In this document: piece by piece, positions 23,384-32,023 of the stretch
How the letters are laid out: each line of letters begins with the position of its first letter
Position numbering within the stretch: the first letter of the stretch is position 1
From: Proteobacteria bacterium SG_bin4
Lineage (GTDB): Bacteria; Pseudomonadota; Gammaproteobacteria; Burkholderiales; Nitrosomonadaceae
Direction of reading: 5' to 3'
DNA: 64,000 nt
Assembly (NCBI GenBank): GCA_002083395.1
Contig: LWDH01000053.1
Span: 1-64,000, forward strand
Position numbers and translations under genes: made by a program
The notes under the pieces: model-generated
The model's input: the letters and a program-made list of their open reading frames with translations, nothing else
What the model was told of the DNA's origin: nothing
Database searches by the model: none

Positions 23384-25365
23384 TCGGTTAGATCATTTAA
23401 CAGCGATGCGCGAATGTCGGCAGCCACGGCTTCAACAGTTGCTTGATAAGCCGGATGATCGATTCCCATGCTCAAAATCGCGCCTTGCCGCAGCGCCCGA
23501 ATCATGTCAATGGTCAGCTCAAACCGCAGAAAATGAACGGAAGCGGTTTTTTCGCTATTTTCCCGCTCCAGATCTTCATCGGCAATGGCGTAAACCGGCG
23601 GATGATCTGCTACCTTGACCCAGACCTTGTCTTCGATACCGATCATTGCCGCCAATCGCGCAGCGCGTTCGTCGGGATCGGGATACTCGATCATCATCGT
23701 GGCTTTCCAGTTATGGCCGTCCGGTATCAACGGCGTATACGTTTCCAGTTCGTGAACGATTTCCTCTTCCTGGAAAATTCGCTCGACGCGTAACATTTCC
23801 TGGATTTGATAGCGAATGGTCAACTCGTCTTCGAATACCAGCGTGACATGATCGCCGAGATGGATCTTGCGGGTTTTTTTATGCGCCATGACTTTGGTGC
23901 GGAAATCGTTGCGTACTTTGGAATAAGCTTCAAGCGTCATCAAGCTGTCACGGGTAATAGTCGGCATTGTTCGATCCTTGGTAGAGGGTGAATGTGCAGC
24001 CGCTGACTCGGGGTTTGGCGCTGGCGTCGAATCCGTGTTTGCGCCGTAAGCCATCCGCAGCAAGGTCAATGGATGCAATTTCTGCGCTTTGCTGTCACCG
24101 ATTCCTTGTGCGATATGACGAGCTGCAATGGCGCAATCCGAACTGATGTAATCCGGTTCGGTGGCGGCCATTTGTTTAAAAACAGGGCGGCCGATTTTCA
24201 TCGAATCGGCAAAATGCTCGGTTTTTACGCCCCAAGTGCCATCATGGCCGGAGCAACGCTCCACGGCATTGATGGTGGTGTCCGGTACCAGTTCCAGGAT
24301 GTCTTTGGTTTTTTTGCCGAAATTTTGTACGCGCTGATGACATGGAATATGGTAGGAAATTTTTCCGAGCGCTTGCTTAAAATCGGTTTTGAGCAAATTA
24401 TCCTGATTCCGCAGCGCCAAGTATTCGAACGGATCGAACATGGCGGCGGCAACGGCTTGAACCGCTTCATCATCCGGGAACAGCAGCGGCAATTCCTGTT
24501 TATACATCAGCGTGCAAGACGGCACCGCGGAGAGAATGGCATACCCATCCTGCGCCAGTTGGAATAAATACGGAATATTTTTATCTTTCAGTTTCTCGAC
24601 GGTTTCCAGATCGCCCAGTTCCAGCTTCGGCATACCGCAGCATGCTTCCTTCTCAACCAGACGGACCGGAATTTCATTGTGCTCCAGAATGTACAACAAG
24701 TCGTGGCCGATACCGGGTTCGTTGTAATTGATATAGCAGGTGGCATAAATGGCGACCTTGCCGGGGGTGCGGGCGCCGTCTTTGACCGGGAACGAATCAT
24801 TGGGTTTTGCGTTCGAGCGGAATTTGGCTGTCGCATATTCCGGCAATTTCCGCTCAGCATGGATTCCAAGTGTGCTATCCAGCAATTTACGCGCTACTGG
24901 CGCGTTGGTCAGTGTGTTGACGGTTTGCACGACGACCGGAATGGTGGCGATCTTGCCCATCAAATCGGTATTGGAAAGCAACTCATCGCGGAAGCGGGCG
25001 CCTTGTTGTTTATACTTCACCGCTTTGGCGCGCAGCATCAAATGCGGAAAATCAATATTCCATTCGTGCGGCGGCACGTAAGGGCACTTTGTCATGAAAC
25101 ACATATCGCATAAATAACAGCGATCGACCACTTCCCAGAATTGCTTTTTATCGACGCTATCCAGTTCGCCGGTAGTGCTTTCATCGATCAAATCAAATAA
25201 ACGCGGAAAAGCAGTACATAAGTTAACGCAGCGCCGGCAGCCGTGACAGATGTCAAAAACCCGCTCCAGTTCTTGGTTTAAGCCGGTTTCATCATAAAAA
25301 TCCGGATTTTTCCAATCAATGGGATGACGAGTGGGTGCTTCGAGACTACCTTCGCGAGTGGCCAT
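23380..25365 (-). CDS. Heterodisulfide-reductase-like Fe-S protein fused to DUF3501
   Basis: This is a 661-residue fusion. The N-terminal part (1 to about 430) has two [4Fe-4S] ferredoxin motifs (C40, C43, C46, C50 and C83, C86, C89, C94) and two CCG-type half-domains (EACCGMPKLELGD near 242; ERCSGHDGTWGV near 367), as in GlpC and heterodisulfide reductase subunits. After a proline/serine-rich linker, residues 467-661 form a DUF3501 domain (MPTITRDSLMTLEAYSKVRN at its start). In relatives these are usually two adjacent genes. Here an ATG with an upstream AAGGA site remains at the junction (23967), so a separate DUF3501 product may still be made. Together with rubrerythrin upstream and CNP1 downstream it forms a conserved cluster, probably for redox or peroxide handling. 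Confidence 0.8.
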   Translation of the reverse strand: MATREGSLEAPTRHPIDWKNPDFYDETGLNQELERVFDICHGCRRCVNLCTAFPRLFDLIDESTTGELDSVDKKQFWEVVDRCYLCDMCFMTKCPYVPPHEWNIDFPHLMLRAKAVKYKQQGARFRDELLSNTDLMGKIATIPVVVQTVNTLTNAPVARKLLDSTLGIHAERKLPEYATAKFRSNAKPNDSFPVKDGARTPGKVAIYATCYINYNEPGIGHDLLYILEHNEIPVRLVEKEACCGMPKLELGDLETVEKLKDKNIPYLFQLAQDGYAILSAVPSCTLMYKQELPLLFPDDEAVQAVAAAMFDPFEYLALRNQDNLLKTDFKQALGKISYHIPCHQRVQNFGKKTKDILELVPDTTINAVERCSGHDGTWGVKTEHFADSMKIGRPVFKQMAATEPDYISSDCAIAARHIAQGIGDSKAQKLHPLTLLRMAYGANTDSTPAPNPESAAAHSPSTKDRTMPTITRDSLMTLEAYSKVRNDFRTKVMAHKKTRKIHLGDHVTLVFEDELTIRYQIQEMLRVERIFQEEEIVHELETYTPLIPDGHNWKATMMIEYPDPDERAARLAAMIGIEDKVWVKVADHPPVYAIADEDLERENSEKTASVHFLRFELTIDMIRALRQGAILSMGIDHPAYQATVEAVAADIRASLLNDLTE

Positions 25366-25404
25366 AGATCAATGTGTTTTTTCGAGACGATGGGTGGTTG
25401 TGAT

Positions 25405-25433
25405 GGGGTTTATTCAGCGGCTGAATAAACCCC
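25405..25433 (-). terminator. Perfect 13-pair hairpin between rubrerythrin and Fe-S genes
   Basis: The arms ggggtttattcag and ctgaataaacccc match perfectly around a CGG loop. The hairpin sits 26 bases after the rubrerythrin stop and 40 before the next start. With no T run after it on the minus strand, it may act as a partial terminator or RNA-stabilising hairpin that keeps rubrerythrin mRNA more abundant. Confidence 0.7.
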
Positions 25434-25459
25434 GGTGTTCAGGATGCGATTGAACGCGA

Positions 25460-25879
25460 TTAATCGGCTAAGCCATCTAATGCGCGCTGGAAACGATTGG
25501 CGTGCGAGCGTTCCGCTTTGGCAAGCGTTTCGAACCAATCGGCGATTTCATCAAAGCCTTCATCGCGCGCGGTTTTTGCCATGCCGGGGTACATATCGGT
25601 GTATTCGTGGGTTTCACCGGCGATCGCGGTTTTCAAATTGTCGCGTGATCCTCCAAAAGGCATGCCGGTTGCCGGGTCGCCGCATTTTTCCAGATATTCC
25701 AGATGACCGTGGGCATGGCCGGTTTCGCCTTCCGCGGTTGAACGGAATACGGCTGCTACGTCATTTTGGCCTTCCACGTCCGCTTTTGCAGCGAAATACA
25801 GATAGCGGCGATTGGCTTGCGATTCTCCGGCAAACGCGGCTTTCAGATTTCCTTCGGTTTTAGATCCTTTGAGTTCCAT
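25460..25879 (-). CDS. Rubrerythrin-type diiron protein (no rubredoxin domain)
   Basis: This is a 139-residue ferritin-like four-helix protein with the diiron ligand pattern of rubrerythrins (ELKGSKTEGNLKAAFAGESQ, AEGETGHAHGHLEYL, AIAGETHEYTDMY, AKAERSHANRF). The C-terminal rubredoxin domain of classical rubrerythrin is absent, so it needs an external electron donor, perhaps the Fe-S protein encoded next. Rubrerythrins reduce hydrogen peroxide. Two consecutive ATGs occur. The second (25879) is better spaced from AAGGAG and matches the family start. The gene heads a cluster with the Fe-S/DUF3501 fusion and CNP1. Confidence 0.9.
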   Translation of the reverse strand: MELKGSKTEGNLKAAFAGESQANRRYLYFAAKADVEGQNDVAAVFRSTAEGETGHAHGHLEYLEKCGDPATGMPFGGSRDNLKTAIAGETHEYTDMYPGMAKTARDEGFDEIADWFETLAKAERSHANRFQRALDGLAD

Positions 25880-25914
25880 CATGCTCTCCTTAGTAGATTG
25901 ACGAGTTATTATCA

Positions 25915-25928
25915 TTGATTTAGATCAA
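25915..25928. promoter_or_regulatory. FNR/Anr-type binding box
   Basis: The sequence TTGAT-TTAG-ATCAA is a perfect match to the FNR consensus TTGAT-N4-ATCAA. It lies about 36 bases upstream of the rubrerythrin start. That is closer than the usual activating position, so repression or an unusual promoter geometry is possible. It points to oxygen-dependent control of the cluster. Confidence 0.7.
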
Positions 25929-26220
25929 TGAGACTATCGAAGGGTTTATGGATTGTCAACTATTAACGGCGCGGAGCGGGTTTCGGGGAAACAGGATCAT
26001 TTCCGTCGATCGATGCGCATTCAGTCATTGGCCGGTAAAACGATATGACTGCAAGATCATGGTATATCGCTGAACGGTAATCCGAATTCTTGTAAAATCC
26101 CGGTGTTCAAGGAATCTGACGGTTCTCTCGATTGATGGCAGGCTATTTCCCGGATTTTATGCCGGTGTCGCGCCGGATATTTTATCTAAATCATGTTGTT
26201 ATCAGCTTTCACTGACATTT

Positions 26221-27366
26221 ATGCCGACACTTCCCTATTGGCGTTTATCCGGGTTTTATTTTTTCTATTTTGCTTTTATTGGCGCTTTCTCGCCATACTG
26301 GAGCCTGTATTTGCAATCGCTGCATTTTAATGCGCTGCAAATCGGTGTGCTAATGTCTTTATTGCTGGTGACACGGATATTTTCTCCAGCGGCCTGGGGA
26401 TGGCTGGCGGATCATACCGGTAAACGGGTGCGGGTCGTGCAATTGGCCGCTGTCAGCGGTTTGATCAGTTATGCCGGGTTTTTCTGGGGTGAATCGTTCG
26501 CCTGGGTTTTCTTAGTCATGCTGTTGATGAGTTTCTTTTGGAGCGCTTCGCTGCCTTTGATGGAAGCTATTACTTTGTCGCATCTGGGCGATTCTACCGA
26601 TCGCTACGGACGGATCCGTTCCTGGGGTTCGGTAGGATTTGTGGTGGCAGTGGTTGGCGTTGGTTATTTGCTGGAAGTTGTTGATATTATTTGGTTGCTT
26701 TGGGTCGTGCTGGGTCTGAAAGTCGGTATCGCTTTATTTTCGTATCAGATCCCGGAGAAAGAGATTATCAGCCATGGCAGCGGATTTCATTCGATCCGGC
26801 AGATTTGCATGCGTCCCGAAGTCATGGCCTTTTTATGTTCCAGCCTGTTGATGTTGTTTGCGCATGGTGCCTATTACACTTTTTTCTCGATTTATTTGGT
26901 TGAACATGGCTATGACAAAGGATTTGTCGGATGGCTATGGGCGATTGGCGTAATTTGTGAAATCGGCATTTTTTTCATCATGCCTTGGTTGATGCGGCAT
27001 TTCCGTCTCAAGCAGATTTTGATGTTCAGTTTTGCTTGCGCTGTGCTCCGGTTTGTGGTGATCGGCAGCTGGGTGGATTGGCCGGTTGTATTGATTCTGG
27101 CGCAAATACTGCATGCAGCGACTTACGGCGCGCATCACGTAGCGGCGATGATGGTGATCCATTATTTTTTTAAAGGGCGCAATCAGGCAAAAGGGCAAGC
27201 GCTATATACCAGCATTGCGTATGGTCTGGGCGGCGCCTTAGGGGCGGTTTCGAGCGGTTATACCTGGGATTGGCTGGGAGCGGAGATCACCTTTTTTATC
27301 AGTGCGGTTACGGCTTTATTAGGGTTGCTGATCATTGCGTGGAAGATGCATCCGTTTAATCATTAG
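26221..27366 (+). CDS. MFS transporter of the phenylpropionate (HcaT)/nucleoside symporter type
   Basis: This is a 381-residue major-facilitator protein with twelve predicted helices, starting RLSGFYFFYFAFIGAFSPYWSLYL. The motifs GWLADHTGKR (loop 2-3) and DRYGRIRSWGSVGF are characteristic of the MFS_1-like/HcaT group. The substrate is unknown; family members import aromatic acids or nucleosides. It lies directly upstream of leuCDB in the same direction with an 80-base gap. The roughly 290 bases before it contain no other recognisable gene. Confidence 0.8.
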   Translation: MPTLPYWRLSGFYFFYFAFIGAFSPYWSLYLQSLHFNALQIGVLMSLLLVTRIFSPAAWGWLADHTGKRVRVVQLAAVSGLISYAGFFWGESFAWVFLVMLLMSFFWSASLPLMEAITLSHLGDSTDRYGRIRSWGSVGFVVAVVGVGYLLEVVDIIWLLWVVLGLKVGIALFSYQIPEKEIISHGSGFHSIRQICMRPEVMAFLCSSLLMLFAHGAYYTFFSIYLVEHGYDKGFVGWLWAIGVICEIGIFFIMPWLMRHFRLKQILMFSFACAVLRFVVIGSWVDWPVVLILAQILHAATYGAHHVAAMMVIHYFFKGRNQAKGQALYTSIAYGLGGALGAVSSGYTWDWLGAEITFFISAVTALLGLLIIAWKMHPFNH

Positions 27367-27446
27367 CTGCGAACACATTGCTCAATTTGTTGAATCGGTA
27401 AACTTTATGGGATAATAATCAATTAATTGTTTTTTCTTTTTATCAG

Positions 27447-28856
27447 ATGCAAACGTTATACGACAAGCTTTGGAACCAGCATGTGGTTCATACCGAATCT
27501 GCAGATCCGCATAGCATGGCGCTGATTTATATCGATCGTCATCTCGTGCATGAGGTGACCAGCCCGCAGGCGTTTGAAAGTTTGAAATTGGCGGGGCGGA
27601 AGCCTTGGCGGTTGAATTCGATTCTTGCGGTAGCGGATCACAATGTGCCGACGACTGATCGCACGCAGGGCATACACGACCCGGTTTCGCGTTTGCAAGT
27701 GGAGACACTGGATCACAATTGCGACGAATTGGGTATTACCGAATTTAAAATGAATGATCTGCGTCAGGGTATCGTCCATGTGATCGGCCCGGAACAAGGC
27801 GCGACGCTGCCCGGTATGACAGTCGTTTGCGGGGACTCGCATACCAGCACGCATGGTGCGTTCGGCTGCTTGGCGTTCGGGATCGGCACATCGGAGGTTG
27901 AGCACGTATTGGCGACGCAGTGTCTGCTGATGAAAAAATCGAAAACCATGCGGATTTCCGTGGAAGGTGTTTTAGGCTTTGGGGTAACCGCGAAAGACAT
28001 TGCCTTGGCGATTATCGGTGAAATTGGCACCGCTGGTGGCACCGGGTATGCCATCGAGTTCAGCGGCAGCGCAATTCGCGCGTTGTCGATGGAAGGCCGC
28101 ATGACGCTTTGTAATATGGCGATCGAGGCAGGCGCGCGCGCCGGCATGGTGGCGGTTGATGATATCACCATCGATTACATCAAAGGGCGCCCGTTCGCGC
28201 CGCAAGGCGAACTCTGGGATAATGCCGTTCAGTATTGGCGTACGCTTCATAGCGATGAAGGCGCGCAGTTTGATAAAACGGTCAGACTGGATGCTGCGCA
28301 AATTAAGCCGCAAGTGACTTGGGGCACATCGCCGGAGATGGTGACTACCATTGATGGCGTAGTGCCAGACCCGATGCTCATCGGCGATGACGTGAAACGC
28401 CACGATATGCAACAAGCGCTTAAGTATATGGGGTTGGTTGCCAATACGCCGATTCAGCAGATTATGATCGATAAGGTATTTATCGGGTCGTGCACCAATT
28501 CACGTATCGAAGATTTGCGCGCTGCGGCGCACATCGTGAAAGGCAAGCGGATTGCGGCAAACATTAAGCAAGCGCTGGTGGTTCCAGGTTCTGGTCTGGT
28601 TAAGCAACAGGCGGAACATGAAGGTTTGGATCAAATTTTCAAAGCCGCCGGTTTTGAATGGCGCGAACCGGGTTGTTCAATGTGCCTGGCCATGAACGAT
28701 GACCGATTGTTACCCGGCGAGCGATGTGCTTCAACTTCCAACCGGAATTTCGAAGGCCGGCAAGGTCCCGGCGGCCGGACGCATTTAGTGAGTCCGGCGA
28801 TGGCTGCGGCGGCAGCGGTGGCAGGGCGCTTCGTCGATGTACGCCAGCTTCAGTAA
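27447..28856 (+). CDS. leuC: 3-isopropylmalate dehydratase, large subunit
   Basis: This is the 469-residue aconitase-superfamily subunit that isomerises 2-isopropylmalate to 3-isopropylmalate in leucine synthesis. [4Fe-4S] ligand cysteines are visible in IGSCTNSRIEDLRAA and in the REPGCSMCLAMN pair. VVCGDSHTSTHGAFG is the usual active-site segment. The length is typical. It heads the leuC-leuD-leuB series, 30 bases from leuD. Confidence 0.98.
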   Translation: MQTLYDKLWNQHVVHTESADPHSMALIYIDRHLVHEVTSPQAFESLKLAGRKPWRLNSILAVADHNVPTTDRTQGIHDPVSRLQVETLDHNCDELGITEFKMNDLRQGIVHVIGPEQGATLPGMTVVCGDSHTSTHGAFGCLAFGIGTSEVEHVLATQCLLMKKSKTMRISVEGVLGFGVTAKDIALAIIGEIGTAGGTGYAIEFSGSAIRALSMEGRMTLCNMAIEAGARAGMVAVDDITIDYIKGRPFAPQGELWDNAVQYWRTLHSDEGAQFDKTVRLDAAQIKPQVTWGTSPEMVTTIDGVVPDPMLIGDDVKRHDMQQALKYMGLVANTPIQQIMIDKVFIGSCTNSRIEDLRAAAHIVKGKRIAANIKQALVVPGSGLVKQQAEHEGLDQIFKAAGFEWREPGCSMCLAMNDDRLLPGERCASTSNRNFEGRQGPGGRTHLVSPAMAAAAAVAGRFVDVRQLQ

Positions 28857-28886
28857 AAATAACCTGTTCTATTCATATAAAGATCA

Positions 28887-29525
28887 ATGGAAAAATTTCA
28901 TACGCTGACCGGTTTGGTGGCTCCGATGGACCGAGCCAATGTCGATACCGACGCGATTATTCCCAAGCAATTTTTGAAATCGATCAAGCGCTCTGGTTTC
29001 GGCCAGAATCTGTTTGACGAATGGCGATTTCTCGATCATGGCGAACCCGGCATGGACCCCGCGAAGCGCCAGCCTAATCCGGATTTCGTGCTGAATCAGC
29101 CGCGCTATCAGGGCGCGCAGATTTTGCTGGCCCGGGCGAATTTCGGCTGCGGATCGAGCCGAGAGCATGCGCCTTGGGCGTTGCAGGATTACGGGTTTCG
29201 AGTGATTATTGCGCCCAGCTTCGCGGATATTTTTTTTAATAATTGCTTTAAGATAGGTTTGTTACCGATTATTTTAAGCGAGCCGGCGCTGGATCGGTTA
29301 TTTGAGGAAGTTAAATCGACCGTTGGTTATCAATTGACGGTTGATCTGCAGAAGCAGAATGTATCGACCCCCGGTCATGAAGTGTATCCGTTTGACATTG
29401 ATCCATTTCGCAAGCATTGTTTGCTGAATGGTTTGGATGAGATCGGTTTGACCTTGCAGCACGCTGAGAAAATAAAGCAATTTGAGCAAAAACGGCGTGA
29501 ACAACAGCCTTGGTTATTTTTGTAA
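28887..29525 (+). CDS. leuD: 3-isopropylmalate dehydratase, small subunit
   Basis: This is the 212-residue swivel-domain subunit that completes the isopropylmalate isomerase with LeuC. Diagnostic stretches are DRANVDTDAIIPKQFLKSI, FGCGSSREHAPWAL and SFADIFFNNCFKIGLLP. The length is normal. It lies between leuC and leuB, 26 bases from leuB. Confidence 0.98.
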   Translation: MEKFHTLTGLVAPMDRANVDTDAIIPKQFLKSIKRSGFGQNLFDEWRFLDHGEPGMDPAKRQPNPDFVLNQPRYQGAQILLARANFGCGSSREHAPWALQDYGFRVIIAPSFADIFFNNCFKIGLLPIILSEPALDRLFEEVKSTVGYQLTVDLQKQNVSTPGHEVYPFDIDPFRKHCLLNGLDEIGLTLQHAEKIKQFEQKRREQQPWLFL

Positions 29526-29551
29526 GTATCAATTTTTCAAATAATTAGAGC

Positions 29552-30616
29552 ATGATGAAAATTGCAGTTCTGGCAGGCGATGGAATCGGGCCTGAAATTG
29601 TAGCGCAAGCGGTGCGAGTTCTGCATCGCCTTGAAAGTGACGGGCTTGAGATCGAGTTGGAGCAGGGTTTGATCGGCGGTTGTGCTGTGGATGCAACTGG
29701 AGAGCCTTATCCTGAAGCGACACACCGTCTGGCAAGCGAAGCGGATGCAGTGCTGCTGGGTGCTGTAGGAGGTCCGCAATACGATGCATTGCCGCGTCAT
29801 CAGCGCCCTGAGAGAGGATTGTTAGCAATCCGCAAAGCGCTTAATTTGTTTGCAAACCTGCGACCGGCCATTTTATATCCGGAACTTGCCAATGCATCGA
29901 GTCTGAAATATGACGTGGTGGCCGGGCTCGATATCATGATTGTGCGCGAACTGACTGGTGATATTTATTTTGGCGAACCGCGCGGTATTGATACGCGGGA
30001 TGGTCAACGTGTCGGGTTTAACACGATGATTTATAATGAATCGGAGATTAGAAGAATCGCACATGTGGCATTCCAAGCAGCGGCCAAACGGCAAGGAAAA
30101 TTATGCTCGGTGGATAAAATGAATGTACTCGAATGCACACAGTTATGGCGTGATGTTGTGTCAGAAGTGGCGCAACAATACCCGCAAGTGACCCTGTCCC
30201 ATATGCTGGTTGATAATGCTGCGATGCAGCTGGTGCGCAATCCCAAGCAATTCGATGTGATCGTTACCGGTAACATGTTTGGCGATATTTTATCTGACGA
30301 AGCATCGATGCTGACCGGTTCGATTGGCATGTTGCCTTCGGCTTCGCTCGATGAAAATAATAAAGGATTGTATGAACCGATTCATGGATCGGCGCCGGAT
30401 ATTGCCGGAAAAGACTTAGCCAATCCGCTGGCGACGGTTTTGTCGGTTGCGATGATGTTGCGCTATACCTTCAATCATGAAGAGGCCGCGCAACGAATCG
30501 AAAATGCGGTTAAAAAGGTGCTGGCATCCGGTTACCGGACAAAAGATATCGATGAGCCCGGAATGAAATCTGTTGGCACCCAAGCGATGGGCGATGCGGT
30601 ATTGCAGTCGATGTGA
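29552..30616 (+). CDS. leuB: 3-isopropylmalate dehydrogenase
   Basis: This is a 354-residue enzyme that oxidises and decarboxylates 3-isopropylmalate with NAD in leucine synthesis. It has the nucleotide-binding start KIAVLAGDGIGPEI, the substrate arginines in RHQRPERGLLAIR, and the metal-site VTGNMFGDILSDEASML. Two ATG codons begin the frame; either may be used. It is the last gene of the leu group, followed by a 136-base gap to asd. Confidence 0.98.
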   Translation: MMKIAVLAGDGIGPEIVAQAVRVLHRLESDGLEIELEQGLIGGCAVDATGEPYPEATHRLASEADAVLLGAVGGPQYDALPRHQRPERGLLAIRKALNLFANLRPAILYPELANASSLKYDVVAGLDIMIVRELTGDIYFGEPRGIDTRDGQRVGFNTMIYNESEIRRIAHVAFQAAAKRQGKLCSVDKMNVLECTQLWRDVVSEVAQQYPQVTLSHMLVDNAAMQLVRNPKQFDVIVTGNMFGDILSDEASMLTGSIGMLPSASLDENNKGLYEPIHGSAPDIAGKDLANPLATVLSVAMMLRYTFNHEEAAQRIENAVKKVLASGYRTKDIDEPGMKSVGTQAMGDAVLQSM

Positions 30617-30752
30617 GGTTTTTTGCGGTAATTCAATAATTGAAGTGAAATTGGTGCGCTAATTATTTGTTATCTATTAGCAAAGTAAGCTAGTATTGTT
30701 AATATGATAGCCATATTTAATAGGTTATATTTTTTGGGATAAGAGATTTGCA

Positions 30753-31865
30753 ATGAAACAGGTCGGTTTTGTCGGTTGGCGTGGAATGGTGGGTTCGGTA
30801 TTAATGCAGAGAATGCGCGAAGAAGAGGATTTTTCTCTGATCGATCCCGTGTTTTTTACAACTTCGCAGAAAGGTGGCGCGGGTCCGGATATTGGCAAGG
30901 ATATACCCGCGCTGAAAGATGCATTCGATATCGATCAATTGCGAGCGATGGATATCATCATTTCTTGCCAGGGCGGTGATTATACCAATCAAGTCTTTAA
31001 ACAGTTGCGACAAGCGGGTTGGCAAGGATACTGGATCGATGCGGCATCGGCATTGCGGATGGAAAAAGATGCTGTGATTATTCTGGATCCGGTCAATAAG
31101 CCAGTGATCGAGCAGGCGCTTCATGACGGCGTAAAAAATTATATCGGTGGAAATTGCACGGTCAGTCTGATGTTGATGGCTGTCGGCGGGCTTTTCGAAA
31201 AAGGCATGGTGGAATGGATGAGCGCGATGACTTATCAAGCCGCTTCCGGAGCTGGAGCCAAAAATATGCGTGAGTTGCTGCAGCAAATGGGTGAAGCGCA
31301 TCGTGTGGCAAAGGATTTACTGGAGAACCCTGCTTCCAGCATTCTGGATATTGATCGTGAAGTTGCCGGGACCTTGCGCGATAAAAATTTCCCCAAAGAA
31401 AATTTTGGGGTGCCATTAGCCGGAAGCTTAATACCCTGGATTGATAAAGAAGTTGCCAACGGCCAAAGCCGTGAAGAATGGAAAGGGCAAGCTGAAACCA
31501 ACAAGATTCTTGGAAGAAGCAACCGTCAGATTCCAGTCGATGGGATCTGTGTACGGGTTGGTGCGATGCGCTGCCATAGTCAAGCATTAACGATCAAGTT
31601 AAAACAGGATGTGCCTTTGGATGAGGTCGAAGACATCATCGCTAAATCCAACGACTGGGTGCATGTTGTACCCAATGAACGCGAAGCAACGACAGCGAAT
31701 TTAACCCCTGCTGCGGTGACAGGCACGCTATCCATACCGGTTGGCCGCTTGCGTAAATTAGCTATGGGCGACGAATATTTATCGGTGTTTACGGTCGGTG
31801 ACCAATTATTGTGGGGCGCTGCCGAGCCGCTACGAAGAATGTTGCGGATATTGATCGAACATTAA
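30753..31865 (+). CDS. asd: Aspartate-semialdehyde dehydrogenase
   Basis: This is a 370-residue enzyme making aspartate semialdehyde for lysine, threonine, methionine and peptidoglycan synthesis. The NADP-binding start is VGFVGWRGMVGSVLMQRM, the catalytic cysteine is in GGNCTVSLMLMA (about residue 135), and the histidine lies in RVGAMRCHSQALTIKL. The length and sequence type match the proteobacterial Asd group. It sits between leuB and fimV, as usual in betaproteobacteria. Confidence 0.97.
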   Translation: MKQVGFVGWRGMVGSVLMQRMREEEDFSLIDPVFFTTSQKGGAGPDIGKDIPALKDAFDIDQLRAMDIIISCQGGDYTNQVFKQLRQAGWQGYWIDAASALRMEKDAVIILDPVNKPVIEQALHDGVKNYIGGNCTVSLMLMAVGGLFEKGMVEWMSAMTYQAASGAGAKNMRELLQQMGEAHRVAKDLLENPASSILDIDREVAGTLRDKNFPKENFGVPLAGSLIPWIDKEVANGQSREEWKGQAETNKILGRSNRQIPVDGICVRVGAMRCHSQALTIKLKQDVPLDEVEDIIAKSNDWVHVVPNEREATTANLTPAAVTGTLSIPVGRLRKLAMGDEYLSVFTVGDQLLWGAAEPLRRMLRILIEH

Positions 31866-32023
31866 TTTCCGTAATCAGTTGATAATCCTTGTATTTTGAA
31901 TAACTATCAGAGTCTTTATAAAAGAAATTAGCCTATTATTTAATGCATAATTCCGGCTTGTATGATTACGCCACAATGCTAGCCTTCCGATATTAATTTT
32001 CAAAAACTTGAGAGGGTACTTCA

